From: Lophius americanus
Lineage: Eukaryota; Chordata; Actinopteri; Lophiiformes; Lophiidae
Direction of reading: 5' to 3'
DNA: 64,000 nt
NCBI GenBank assembly: GCA_037951165.1
Contig: JBBDHG010000107.1
Coordinates: 1,741,501-1,805,500 of the forward strand
How positions within the stretch are numbered: position 1 is the stretch's first letter; each line of letters begins with the position of its first letter. A program made the translations under genes and the position numbers. Positions 28,761 to 41,560 of this stretch are shown piece by piece. The notes beneath the pieces were generated by a model. It was not told the DNA's origin and did no database searches. It saw only the letters and a program-made list of their open reading frames with translations.

Positions 28761-31229
28761 TTACCCTCTGATAAAGGACTAATATCAGCTGCCTTGTAAC
28801 AAGGCTGCAAAATGATTGTTGTTGTCATGAGACTTTATTGCTGTTGTACGCTGATATGAAAAGTTCTATTAGATGCTGTTCTGTTAGAGCCGAGCCCCTT
28901 AAGCTGTAGGAATGCCACCATGCCGTATTTGGTCTGTTTAGAACAAAGGCGGTTTGGGCGTAACAGAATCCCCACTAGACCTCCGTCAGTGAACATCACA
29001 CAACTGCTGTACAACAACTGTTCTCAGATCCGAGGCTCTATGCCGCCACCTCAACAGACCCACATGCTGGGCTTCCCTCCAGAAGAAACTCGGTTACCCA
29101 TTTTCCTACAATCAGATCCAAGACTGGTTCAGACCCTGCACCTAACATACTGGTTCTTCATGCTTCCACAGAGATAGAACCAAACCCTCCTGGTTCAGAA
29201 AAAGAAACGAGAACTAGTTACATGTGTGACTGGGGGTAGAACTATTTTAGCCAACCATACTTCGGGACTGCCATTTTTAAAAACACAGATATAGAACGGT
29301 GGCTTTAGGTGTCCTGAAGCTGAATGACAGGCTGGCTGCTGTCCAGGCTGATGTGGACATGTTGACCATGAAGCAAACTTTAAACTACCTCCTCAGCTGC
29401 AGACGACCCCCTTACCCTCCTCAGCTGCATATATTATTTTATCCCGCCAACAAGCCTCTGATTGATTCACTCATAAGCATTCTTATCCGTAAAAAGTTAT
29501 GGAGATGTTGTCAGCACTTTAAAGCATGTTAACAGGGACAACCCTAAAGTCAGAGCTCTTTTTTCTATTACACGTCTGTAAGTTTACACTCAACAAACCA
29601 GTGACATCATCACACTGATAGCATGGTGGGGTCCCTCAAGCTAAAGAGGTGTGGCTTGTAACAGCGGCGTCTAGGGTGATGTTTAACATTATGTAAATAA
29701 TAGAGTTTCATAACTACAATAATTTATCTTCAGTGTTACATGGTAGCTGATATCCTCATTTACTAGTTGTTGGTTCAGGAGATTTTTTTTAGCACTTTGA
29801 GATTTGATGCAAATATAATATTATTATTATTGTGTACCTGCTGACTACAACTAGTTCCTAACTGCTACTTCCTGCAGACTCCTACTAGCCGCCGACTGCT
29901 ATTAGTTACCATCTTCTACGAACTGTTCTAAAAGTTACTGGTAACTGACTCTGTGAACTTAACCTGCTTGCTGGTAAATTCTCTTCATCAAACTTTGAGC
30001 ATGTCCCTGACTCCCACCTGCTGAGCCTGAAACAGAGCTGTCTGACATGACATGTCCTTTCCTCCCTCATCCCATTGATTCGGAAGTTGAATTAATTAAT
30101 ATGGATTTACGTCAGAAAGATTTCTAGACCCAGATTAGAAGATCCAAAGATTCCATTCTCCTCCCATTTCATCTCTTATCTGAAGAACGTTCTCCAGCTG
30201 TACATCTCCTCCGTCACACACCACAGACGTCTGTCTCATTTACATTGATTCATATTTCAAATATGATTAAAAATTAGAAACATCATCAGTTTTCTTCTGG
30301 TCGGGTCTTGGTGGCAGCAGAACACTCAAGATATTTCAGATGTCCCTCTTTCCAGCAACCCTCGCCAGCTCATTCTGGGGATCTTGAGATGTTCCCGGAT
30401 TAGGTATATAAATGGAATCCTCCGGCGAATTCTGGTTCTACCCAGAATCAACTCTGTATTTTTATTTTATTTTTAGATGTTTTGACGCGTGCGTCGTACC
30501 CATGGATAAAAGGTTTTTCAATGTCATCCATTTTCAAAGATTTTTTTCGGTTTCCTTGATGAATCGAAGTGTTGGCGCTCCATGTATGAAGCTACAGTCA
30601 CTGTTTTCTCTCTTCTACCAGATTGTGCTTTGAGCTGAGCTGCATGTCTAGACATGAAACCTGGTCGGACACCAGAGCAACAATGCAATTCCTGTATAGA
30701 TGCTGTTTATATACTACAGGTCATCAGTGGGTGCCATTCTCTGGTTCTAGTGGATATAATGATTTGTTTGGTCTGTGGGTGGACGTCACAGGCTGATTGT
30801 TAGTTCGCTCAGTTAACCGTAAACAGCAAACTGAAGATACACCCACTCCGACTCTCTGATCTAACCTTTCAGAACGCCATATCCCTGCTCTGTCCTGTCA
30901 TCTGGAGAAAAACACCATTCATCGTAATCGTGTGATTTGCTGTAAATCCTCTCCAGTCTGCCTGACCAATTAAACCTATCCAAAACACAAATCGACATTC
31001 ACCAATATAGTTGAGGCAGAAACGAACATGGAAGTCACCACACATCAGGAGCAATAACAATTCACACTTTCATCATGACCACCAATGGAAATGCCATACC
31101 ACTGACAATCTGGTTACCATGGTTACCTGTCTGTGGGCAGGATATATTACGAGGAAAATGAACGTTTTGTCCTGAATTTCCTGTCGGAAGCAGGAATAAA
31201 ATACAAGCTTAAGGAGTGACTCTGAAAGA
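28761..31229. other. intergenic, mostly unrecognised
   Basis: Holds a short L2-type tail on the minus side (about 29785-29835, AGCACTTTGAGATTTGATGC) and a CTACTAG-type tract at 29865-29945. No exon with convincing splice sites was recognised. Confidence 0.5.
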
Positions 31230-31500
31230 GGCCGCTTGTGATGGTTAGATGACTTGGTCAGAACATCTCCAGAACTGCTGGTCTTGTTGAATGGTCCTGC
31301 AGTGGTTAGAACTTACATAAGTGGTCTAAGGAAGGACCACCAGGGTCAGGGGGGCCAAAGGCTCACTGATGTGTGAGGGGAGTGAAGGCTAGCCTGTACT
31401 GTCTGGTAGAAAGGCATCAGAAAAGACCACAGAGCTGTTTTGTGGTTAAAGGGGATCTACACAATATGAGTTATATGGTTAAAATGTTATGGCCTATTTT
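31230..31500. repeat. dispersed repeat family C, copy 1
   Basis: Contains AGTGGTCTAAGGAAGGACCA, GGGGATCTACACAATATGAG and a 3' end AAAATGTTATGGCC. It aligns in order with 53740-54040. A widespread fish repeat; class uncertain. Confidence 0.6.
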
Positions 31501-32184
31501 TAGTAATGATATGACTAAATGTAGACGACTGGACATGTTTTAGATTCTGCTTGCCACCCATCATTGAATCATGGGTGGATATTCCTCTGCTGGTGGCTGT
31601 GCTCTCAGATGATGATGATGAAGAGTTAGTACTCTGCCTCATTTATTTCTTTAGAGGAGCTCCACATCTGACTTTTTGACTGCTATAGTTTCTGCCATTC
31701 TTCTTATTTTAGAATCTATTAGCAAAACAGCCTATAGCTTCATAACTACAACCTTCTGGTGCTACCAGTACAAATATTTTTATGACAAAACAACTAGAAA
31801 AAAGCATTCAGAGAGTGCAGGCCTCCACTAAGGTTAAAAAAATCTACCTATGAACCTACTTTAAACAGACATTGTTGTATCATTTCCTGTTCCTTTCAAG
31901 TATAAAACATCAATGTTTTAGGGAAAATCCATGCAGATATCTCCATCGATGTCTGAGTTATTGTCGACCTCTAAATCTACCTACAAGTCCCACAAACTCT
32001 CAGATTATCTTTCAAATTCTCTATAACCGTACGTCTCTTATCGCATCCACTTCCACAGCGTCTCTGCTCAGCCCACTGAGCCCCCAGCTCCATCAAAGCA
32101 ATCGAAGGAACAAAGGCATCAATAACGAACACAGTTTCAAGAGAGCACCTAACCACATTGTAACATCACCACTCCAAGCGGCTT

Positions 32185-32410
32185 AATTTAATTCCTTTTT
32201 CTTTTATTTTAAATGCTGCGAAACACGTAATATGGCGAAAATCCAATCATCTGTGAGAAATGCCAAAACCTACCTCTGGGAAAAATTTCATGAAAAGCCA
32301 TCCATTTAGTTTTTGGGTAATCTTGCAAACAGACAGACAGACAAAAATCAGGAGAGAAAACGTAACCTCCTTTCTTGCTAGAGTTTATTATTCGTACTAT
32401 TTGATATTTT
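32185..32410 (+). repeat. dispersed repeat family B, copy 1
   Basis: Shares AAATGCTG, AAAATCCAA, ATGCCAAAACCTAC-TCTGGG and CATCC-TTTAGTTTTT phrases with 39600-39910 in the same orientation, then CAGACAGACAGACA and AAAACGTAACCTCC. No coding capacity. Confidence 0.65.
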
Positions 32411-32489
32411 CTAATTTAATGAACACTTTTCATCCCTATTAAACACAACTGCTCACGATTTCTGTGTCTGTCTGTTTAAACATTTGTAA

Positions 32490-32700
32490 GCTTGGATGGG
32501 TTCTAGGTTGGAGCTAGAACAGCATCAGGGCTCTGCCATAAGCCCCTTCTTGTTTGCTATTGTGATGTGTAGTCTGATAGTTGAGGTCAGGCAGGAATCT
32601 TCTTGGACTGTGAAGTTTGCGGATGACATTGTGATCTGTAGTTAGAGCAGGTGGAAGAAGAAAACCTGGAGAAGTGGAGGTATGCGCAGGAAAGAAGTAT
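32490..32700 (+). mobile_element. RTE/BovB-like LINE fragment
   Basis: Plus-strand translation gives HQGSAISPFLFAIVMCSLI, QESSWTVKFADDIVICS, then a stop and EEENLEKWRYAQE-like residues. This is the reverse-transcriptase core of the same family as the relic at 7256-8460, here with the FADD motif still readable. Only about 200 bases remain. Confidence 0.85.
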
Positions 32701-34200
32701 AATAAAGATCATTTGTAGCAAAACAGACTTCTAATGTAGCATTAGATCATAATTTCGTTTTTTTTGGACATTACTTCCCATGAACTGAAATAGATGTTTT
32801 TAAATGTATAGTAAATAAAACATGTTGACCTTTAAGGTGTATAATGTCTACATTTCTATTAATTTACTAATATCCAAAATCCATTTGACTTTAATCATTT
32901 TTATATGCTTATCACATTAAACATCGATATTACTTTAATTAATTATCATCTCTGTGATTAAATCCAATATTTATTTGAATCGACTGACAGCCGAAGTTTA
33001 AACATAACTTTCTACAGTCAACAACAGAGTCCTAAAGTGCAACGGTTCTCTATTCACCAACTGTTTACCCAATGTGTATTTGTTTATTTATTTGTTTCCA
33101 TGGTTACAAGATCGACTCATTGATTGAGTGGGATTTGTCTCACATGAGGGTTTCCAGGGAATGGCTCAAAAATTGTTAAATATTTTTCCAACAAACATTA
33201 TGAACAATGTCTGATCAACAGCAGAGGAGCCTGGGGAATTTTAAACTCAGAGATGTGAGGGGCAAAGTCTTTGTTCCCTCTGTGTATATACTCATTAGTA
33301 AAAAAGGACTCGGTTTCAGTCCTCTCACTTTAATGACCTCTCATCAGTACACAGATGAATGTGTCTGTCCCGCCGGGACGCCCTCGCTTTTCTTTGGTAC
33401 CGGCCCATTCTGTGAGGGCTTAGCTGCAGGCCGGATGCCCCGCCTCATTGGCTGTTGTAAATTGTTCTGCGAGGTGGAAAACCTGCTTACATTCTTCTCC
33501 GGTGAGTTGTGCTCTCGCTCTCAACATGGCGTGGTAAATTTCCATCAGAGCAGAGAGAGGTGGCGTTTATAGATGTGTTGTCATCCTGTCGTTAGTCCTC
33601 AGTAATTACACCGAACCCACCAAGGTGTATAATCAGCCCTCTGCATCCAGCCGCTGGGAGGCGGAGACCCGTTGCATGTGACTACATGCTGGACATCTCG
33701 TCTTCATCACGCACTGTCGTCAGACCTCTCAGAGAAGGTTTTAACTACGGCTTGGAGAGGTTTCATGTGTGTGGTGGTATTATATAAGATAACCTGAGGA
33801 CCGAACCCTCCAGAGAAAACAGGCTAAGAGTTTCATCTGAATATACTGACTGTGAAGTACGGTGGCCCCGAGAACTCAAACACTGCACATGAGGCGTAAA
33901 CGAGGTTTTTTGAATCTGATGTTTCTGCAGTCAAAGTAGCAAGAATTTAATCAGTCCGAGACCAAACGTCTAAAACCGGGATAAGGTTTAAAGCCCTCAA
34001 TAGTTCTGAGATGTGGCTGGACCAGGAAAATCAGGAGAAATAATAATCATCATTAATAATAATTCATACAGCACATTTCAAGCAGTGTTACCAGGTTACT
34101 TACTGGACAAAAGACAGATTCTATTCTATCTAATCTCAATCATGAACATCGTCATTAAAATGATCTTGTTGGAGAAAGCCACCCACGACCAGCACCAACT
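32701..34200. other. intergenic, no recognised element
   Basis: The 121-codon frame at 33207-33572 has no recognisable domain and no donor or acceptor that I trust. Confidence 0.55.
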
Positions 34201-34204
34201 GAGG

Positions 34205-34400
34205 TCCTATAACAGATTATCTGGACCCGACATCGATACCGACCAAGGTCCCCCGACTAATAATTTGGACCCAAGACTGGTACCGACCTTGGTACCAGAC
34301 CAGATAATCTGGATCCACTCCTAGACCAGATCATCTGGTAAAGTCCCAGGCCAGATAAACTGGACCGAATACTTATAAACATCAAAGTCCCAAATCAGAT
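34205..34400. repeat. CCAGATNATCTGG palindromic minisatellite, locus 1
   Basis: Four to five degenerate copies of a unit of about 40 bases containing the palindrome CCAGATAATCTGG flanked by GACC-GACATC-GTACCGACC words. Related arrays lie at 43150-43420 and 44320-44920. Confidence 0.75.
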
Positions 34401-36505
34401 TGTCTTTTTTTTCACACTATTCAGGAGAAGAAAAATATGTGGTTGATGACATCAGTAACGTTCTACTAACGTTGGCACAAGTTCTACCTTAAATCAGACA
34501 AACCGCGTTGACGGCATCTCTGATCATATCTTCATCCATTCTCATTTCTGCGGAATTTTTTTTCTCTTTATAAAATCCAAGACGTTTTTGATCCGTGTCA
34601 GCTTTCATTTTGATGCTGTCCGTCAGGGAACTGGTGTTTTCACCCATACTTTATAATGGTTAATAATGTGCCTGGGGACTATTTTTAGTGGCTGATGAAT
34701 CCATGTTTGCTGCAAAAGAGAAGGAAAGTGTATCATCTCCACCCCCTTTCTGTTAAGCCCCCCGACCTGGGACCTTTTCTTATAATATTGAGCGGGCCCA
34801 TCAAGAGGGGGTCTCTGAGGTGATGCAAAGCTCAAGACAGGTTGAAGTTTATCTTAAGTGGGTCCTCCTGGGACCCCAATCCGACACCTCAAAGGTTTAT
34901 ATTAAAGACAGGCTCCACACGGGCCCCCAGAGGCCTCAGAACTACTATGACACTGTTTTTAGACAGAACCGCTGTTAAAAATCTCACTCACAGCGAGATG
35001 GGAGAAGGCAGGGCATTGTCCCACATACGTCTGACTGTCTGTGAGCCAGAGTACTGTACTATAGATTACTCAGTTTGCCTTCAGTAATCTATATCGACTC
35101 CCTGAGGGTCAAAGTTCAGATTTCAAAGTTCAGTGGACGAGATGATCATCAATCGATGCAACTCTTTTGCTCTTTCTGGACATGAAACCATTCTGCTGCT
35201 TTTCTTAACCTTTCCTCCAAAACTCTTTCCCTGATCTTCATTGTGTAAATCATCATTGTTATACCTCTGTAGTTGCTGCAGCTCTGCACATCTCACCTGT
35301 TCTTTAAAAACCTTACCCTAAACCAAAGGTTAAAAGTCTATTATTTGATACTTACTTACAAAAAGTCAGATTTGTACCACCTGAAAGTTAGATGTTTCAC
35401 CGTCTGATGGAACACGTAAGCTTCACTTTGAATCATTATGGCACTGCAACAGTCATCGAATGTTTTGCACAAGCTAAATACCTGGAATTCAGTGCTAGTA
35501 CACAACGCCATTCTTGTGTACTGCTGTCCTCTCTCCGTAGTAAAATGATGGAATTCCAGTTTTAATCAGTCTGCAGGGATTCCATCTGCAGCGAGCACAC
35601 GCTTGAAGTTGAATTTTTTTGGCATATTTACGCGTGTGAGGAGTTTCGAAACAGAATTATGTAACTTGATGCAGCCAGATAAAGTTTAATAAAGGTTAAA
35701 CAGATTTCTAAAAAGATGCTTTATCAAATGTTAGCGCTTTAATTACTATAAAAATTACATCATTACATAATTTAGTGCCGGATTGTTTATTTATTTATTT
35801 TTTTTTACAGTTGAACAACATGCTTGACTAAACATTTTGTCATTTTCTGCTAAATTTAGATTGTCTGAGAAAATATATTAATAAATTCCCCAAAGCCAGG
35901 TCAAAACCCTCAACAGACTCCTTAGGTCAGGGAGCGAAACATGGCGGGTCCATCACAGACTGCAGCAGAATTGGCCAAGAAAGAGATGCTGCTCCAAGAT
36001 GATGTCATAGTGACATGTGCTTTTTCTTGTCACATTCTGTTTTTTTCAGATACAGATGGAAAAAAAAACTATCCCTAACTTGAATTGGTTGATTACGTTT
36101 TGTTTCCTGGTTGTGCAAACAACCTTGCTTCCACCGGCGCAACATGTTATTTTGCTGCATCTATCTGTTTACGTGGGGTTTTGAGTCAGATGAAGAAAGC
36201 TGCAAGCTTTGAGCGAAAGGGAAGAATTGTTTTTGTTTTTGTATGAAATATCCCCAGTTATAAATGAAGCTTGCTAATATGCATGAACTGTGACTCCTCT
36301 TCGTGTCTTCTCTCTCCAGAGATCACTCATAACCCGCTGGGATCAATAAAGACACTCCGGGAGAAGGTCATGGATGTTAGGCAGACTGTTTGCCTCTTAG
36401 TATAAACACATACACTGTCTGGTCCTCAGGCAAGTATTTTGCACAAAGAGGTGTCACCGTGCTCATGAGGAAATGGTTTACTTCATTTTCAGTATTCATG
36501 CACAG
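34401..36505. other. intergenic, no recognised element
   Basis: I looked for exons; a CTCTCTCCAG at 36311-36320 precedes an open stretch (ITHNPLGSIKTLREKVMDVR) but there is no homology and no matching donor. Confidence 0.5.
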
Positions 36506-36509
36506 AGCG

Positions 36510-36690
36510 CTAAGGTTAGCATATCTACAGTCAATGTTAGCACATTTGCTGCTAATATTAGCACGTCTGCAGCCAGAGCAGCACCGCTCAGTAGCAAATC
36601 TGCAGCTAACAGTAGTATATCTGCAGCCAACACTGCAGCTAAGGTTAGCATGTCTGCTGCTAATCTTACTACGTATGCAGCCAGCGCTGT
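36510..36690. repeat. GTTAGC/CTGCAGC low-complexity block
   Basis: Irregular repeats of TTAGCA and TCTGCAGCCA. The apparent SISAANTAAKVSMSAAN frames are by-products. Confidence 0.75.
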
Positions 36691-37555
36691 GTTGATTGAT
36701 TGGGAGTTGAACCCTCCATGAAAAAATGAGGCGAAGTAATCTTCATCATCTCCATCTTCAGGACATGGAGTAAGCTTGTGAATCAGTTACTGTCGGCGTT
36801 GACTGGACTTTCCTTATTGTCCTGGGTAGTTTTAACTTTGCAATTTTTTATACTCAGCTTCACCACACAGCTAGCTACTGGCAACCTCTGATCTTAGCAA
36901 TTAGTTATTTTATCTTGCAGTACACAGTTAGTGTGTACACTGTGCGTTTTTGTGTGTCTTTTGTGGAATCTTTTTTCCTGGAGGTAGTCTAAGGCCTTTC
37001 TTAAAGCCGGTGCTTTCTTACAGCACGTGATACATTCAATAATATGGCATCTTCAAATCAGTACCCGTCTACATTGGAGAGTAATTTACTCTTTGAAACT
37101 TTGTAAGAGTTTAACGTAGTTGGACGGTTAGATGGACGAAAGGTCCCTATGCCTTGTTTGTTGTATTCTTATTCTTGTTGGCGGTTGGTACCCAGCTCAT
37201 CGTAGCATTATCGCCACCTTATGAATTGGACTTGGGATCAACTGCCCATATCAGAAAGCTCATGGTCATGGTCATGTAAACAGGTGACCGACACTGCAAT
37301 TTGGAAAGGTTTAATTCAGATAATGGAGAGTGTCCAATGTAAACCCACCTTGTGTCTTCTTCACGAAGTTGCTGCAGAAACACTGAGAAAGGTCAGGAAA
37401 TGAACTACAAGGTCAGGAAATGAACTACAAGACCAGAGAACAAGAGAGATGATGATGTGACCAACACCGATTCCGTTTTAAGAAGCAGCTGCTCTTCAGC
37501 TCTTACACACTGGACTATTAAAAGATGTCCAAAGAATGTCCCACCAAAACCCCTG
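36691..37555. other. intergenic, no recognised element
   Basis: Contains one perfect short duplication (AAGGTCAGGAAATGAACTAC at about 37389-37430). Confidence 0.55.
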
Positions 37556-37556
37556 C

Positions 37557-37559
<3 letters not shown>

Positions 37560-37606
<47 letters not shown>

Positions 37607-37611
37607 GTGCG

Positions 37612-37642
<31 letters not shown>
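37560..37642. repeat. (TG)n microsatellite
   Basis: About 80 bases of TG dinucleotide with a few GCG interruptions. Confidence 0.97.
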
Positions 37643-37734
37643 TCACAGCTGTTGGTGAATTCAATGAATCTTGTAGAGACAAGGGGCTTGTGGGTGGAGT
37701 TCTATTGACTCTGTCTGTACTCTTTTGACTGTCC

Positions 37735-38285
37735 GGGCTGTGCTAACTCTGCTTGAGCTCTATTGACTCTGCCTGAGCTCTGCTTACTCAGTCTGAGTTG
37801 TGCAGACTCGGTTTAAGCTCAGCTGACTTGGTCTGAGATCTGCCGACTTGATCATAGCTCTAGTGACTCTATCTGAGCTCTAAGAATCCATCTGAGCTAT
37901 AACAACTCCCACGAGGTCTAATAACCCTTTCAGAGCTACACTGTCTCTGCACAAGCTCTACGGACCCTGTATGAGCTCTACAGACTCCATCTGGGCTCCT
38001 GTTACGCTGTCTTAGTTCTCTTAACTCTGTTTCAGCTCTCGTAACTCTGTCTGAGCTCTTCTGACTCGGTCTATTCTCTGCTGACTCTGTCCGAGATCTT
38101 CAGACTGCATCTGGGCTCTACTAACTGTCTTAGGTCTACTGACTCTAAGCACTTCTAAGTCTGTGTACGCTCTGCTAACTCTGTCTGAGCTCTGCTGTCT
38201 CCATCTGTGCTCTGCTAAATCTGTCTGAACTCTGCTTACTTTGTCTGAGTTCTACTGTTTCTGTCTGAACTGTACTTGGGAGCTG
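37735..38285. repeat. TCTGAGCTCTGCTGACTC minisatellite
   Basis: About 25 degenerate copies of a unit of around 20 bases, GTCTGAGCTCTGCTGACTCT. Rich in AluI/SacI-like GAGCTC sites. Confidence 0.88.
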
Positions 38286-39590
38286 GTCTGTCTGACTCGA
38301 CTTCTCTTCAGAGATTGTGGTTTTCAGTCGGTCCTGGTTGTTGGATTACTTTCCTGAGGTCCCACTGAGCTAAGGGAATCTGGCTCCAGTCCCAGACGGT
38401 AAGACCCTCTCTCCTTCAGTCCACAGCCTCGTCTTTATTTACAGGTTTATTTTTTTTGTTTGACAGCATCATTTAAACTAAAATTCACTTTTAGGGGGAT
38501 TTGAATCTAGGAATTCTTAATATCAACATTTCTAGAAAAAAACTAGTGCGTGTATTTCCTGTTGACTGGTTTAAAGACGGGGCAGGTGCCAGATCCAAGA
38601 CCTGAAACCCTTAGGAACATTTCAGACTTTTTCTCATCTCCCGGGTCATAATGATCCATAATCATGGTACAAACATCTTACATATGTGTATCGGCTGGAG
38701 GAGATGATGGTTTGGATTCTTCTACAGTTTTAAACATGCCCAGATGGTTTTGGGATTCAAGGACCTGGAAGTTTTTGGTTGAGGTCAACTCTTTACCTGA
38801 CCTTCCAGGTTCTGCTGCTGCAGAAAACCGAAGGAGTTAATCCTCCTCCTGCAGTTGACGATAAAAACTGGTAATTTTGGCTGGGACGTTCTCAGATGCA
38901 AGAATGAATCACTTTCTCTGTTTGTGTCTGTCATCTATCTGAATGTGAACGTTCTCGCTGCTTGGATCAGAGACGATCCTCCAGTTCTAGTCATCGCTGG
39001 AGGCTATAAAACCCCTTGATTTAGTTTTTTTCTCGGTGCAGAAAGGGAAGAGCTGACTTTGCACATCAATGCGGGCTGAAGTTCAGGGACCTGAAACCCT
39101 CCTTTGAACATAATTCACCGGTCCTGGAATCCCTGGAATGCCATAGGATTTAAGAGCCTTTTCAAGGCCGGTAAGAGTTCAGAGAAGGCTGGTGAGGCTT
39201 TCAGATGTGGATCAGGCTGCAGGAATGCAGAGCAGCTGATTTCACCATTGACGGAACACAAACGGCAACCGGCTGTGTGAGGAGAACGCTTCACTGTTGC
39301 AGGATTCTCCAATCCTCAATGGTCTGAAGGCTTCTTTTTTTTCCCATTTATACATCAAACTTTTATGGTCTCTACTCTCTGAAGAGGAGTCTCAGAGGCA
39401 AACTTTCTCTGTTTTACGCTTCACTGTATGAACCGTGACTGCTCTCTTTGGGAAGCTGGAATTCAAGCAAGTTGACTCAAGCAATGCAACTTATGTTTAA
39501 CTGAAGTAGAGGCAATCGACCGGATCGTGGCGTGTTTGGAACAATTCAGGGGCGCCTGTTTAGATCTGCATCAGTAACATCAAAATAACT
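38286..39590. other. intergenic, no recognised element
   Basis: No exon or repeat family recognised. Confidence 0.55.
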
Positions 39591-39599
39591 TTAATACTA

Positions 39600-39910
39600 G
39601 AACTACAAAAACAACTCGGAGAACGCAAACCTCCGCCATGCACAACACTACCGTAGTTAGACATAATTGTGGTCGGATTCAATTAGTTTACTTTATTAGG
39701 GACAATTTTATATAGATTCCTCTATTCATTTATTATTTATTTAGTTATGTACAAACTGCTCATAGTTTTATTTTGTCTGTAAATGCTGTGACAAACATGA
39801 CGTCACCAAAATCCAAACACCTCTAGGATATGCCAAAACCTACATCTGGGTAAACGTTCATGCAAATCCATCCTCTATTTTTTCCTAGATCTTTCTTAAA
39901 GTAATCCCAG
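39600..39910 (+). repeat. dispersed repeat family B, copy 2
   Basis: Starts GGAGAACGCAAACCTCCGCC and carries the ATGCCAAAACCTACATCTGG block shared with 32185-32410. It is a longer but 3'-shortened copy. Confidence 0.65.
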
Positions 39911-40984
39911 CTATTGTTGTCATAATTTTCATTTCACAACCTAAATAACTGCAGGACTAGCGTGTCCCGGTGTCTTGTTGGCGTTCTACAGGTCACTGTG
40001 AGGACGAGGAAGAGACAAAACAAAATTCTTAATAGAAACATCACAGAAAGAAACCAGAGCCCCTCAGACCTCAGAAGGTTGACCTTCGACCAAGCTTCTA
40101 CTCTGGTGTTTATTATTTTGACAGTGCGTAAAAATGAATCATCTGTGGTCGACCTTTGCTCAGGACCTCGCCACAAACTCACACAAACGCACACCCACAC
40201 TCACCCATACACACAACTGTTTCCTCAACACCAACACCAGCGTTGGTGTTGTTGGTCTTTGTTGGTCAAACCCTCGGTATAAATGTCCTGCTTGATTAAA
40301 TCTTCATACAGACCTACTGGAATCTTGTGACCAGAAGTCTTTGACCCTCTCAATGGTGGACCACCCTGATTTAGTATTTGTTTCAATGAGCAGAGATGTT
40401 AAGTCTGATCTACTCAGCCCAAAGATGGCTGAAATTAGCCTCCACTACTACTACAGGAGACCCGATTCCATCCTGACTCTGCCCTACCTCTCTCCACAGC
40501 CTGAGGTGGAATCTGGCCTGAACTTTAGTAGGTCCAGAAAAAACGTCATGATCGGGTCACACTTTTGTTCAAGGGGTCTTGATCGGATAACCTAAGCAAT
40601 AGTTGTATGCCAGGTTGTCTGATCGTAGGTCTTTGTAAAAGGACGTAGATGTTGGAATGGGATGATGATGCATGATCGGTGGCACTTAATTGTGGTGACG
40701 ATCTTGTCTGTCACTTTTCTGTTAATTTCTCTAATATTAACATATTAAAAGTAAGATGAATGCCTCCATCTTACTTGTATTGACTTTTTGCCATGCGTTG
40801 ATGATCATCTTCAATGATCTAAAAAGGAAATGATTCAATAGCGCCAAATGATGGACTGGTGAAGAAACTGTTTTGATTATTCTGGTACCAAAAAGTTCAA
40901 CTCATGCAGGGTACATTCCCAAGTCACCAGGGGGTATCAAAGAGTAACTCACGTTTTAACATTCTCTAATATGATGTTTGCAAT
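39911..40984. other. intergenic, no recognised element
   Basis: A short ACACACCCACAC run near 40180-40215. No exon recognised. Confidence 0.55.
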
Positions 40985-41560
40985 TGGACAGTTTTAAAAT
41001 GTTACTGGCTTGTGTTACAATGTTGCAGTGTCACATGTCACAATTTCACACGTTACTTGTTTGTGATACAGTGTTACACATTACAAGTTACCGAGTTAAA
41101 TAATACATGTTACATATTACATGTTGCAATGTCACATAATAATAATAATTTATACTTTATTCATCCCGAGGGAAATTCTTACTCTGCATTTGACCCATCC
41201 CTGAGGGAGCAGTGGGCCGCCCCTTGAACGCCCGGGGAGCATATTGGGTTAGGGGTCTTGCTCAAAGAACATGCGATGTGTAGAACTGCTGGGTCTTGAA
41301 CAGGCGACCTTCCGATTCTACGATTTGGAGACGTTCCCTCTGACCACTGAGCTACAGCCGCCAATAACCTGTTACAGTGTTGTACGTTTCAATATTAGAA
41401 TGTTACATTACAGTAGATATTACATGGTGCTTTCATGTAACATCAATTAACCATGTTACAATGTAACATGGTTATAATTATACATGTTACATGGTTACAA
41501 TGTTATATGGTTACAGTGTTACATTGTTCCCATCTTACATGGTTACAGTGTTATATGTTG
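40985..41560. repeat. TGTTACA-rich repeat split by a SINE
   Basis: Degenerate TTACATGTTACAATGTTACA words at 40985-41130 and again at 41365-41560. A SINE occupies the middle. Confidence 0.8.
41131..41362 (-). mobile_element. tRNA-derived SINE, copy 1
   Basis: On the minus strand the element starts GGCGGCTGTAGCTCAGTGGT (A-box-like) and has GTTCAAGACCC (B-box-like) about 45 bases on, the internal Pol III promoter layout. The body includes CTTTGAGCAAGACCCCTAAC and CCCACTGCTCCCTCAGGGAT. It ends ATAAAGTATAAATTATTATT. A related copy in the opposite direction is at 44050-44300. Confidence 0.82.

Noticed and set aside
33207..33572. 121-codon frame
   Set aside because: No recognisable domain, no credible splice sites and no neighbouring exon.
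36311..36405. Possible exon after CTCTCTCCAG
   Set aside because: Open for a short distance only, no donor in phase and no homology recognised.
41315..41362. tRNA-like sequence on the minus strand
   Set aside because: It is the 5' head of a SINE: no complete cloverleaf, and the body and ATT tail follow.
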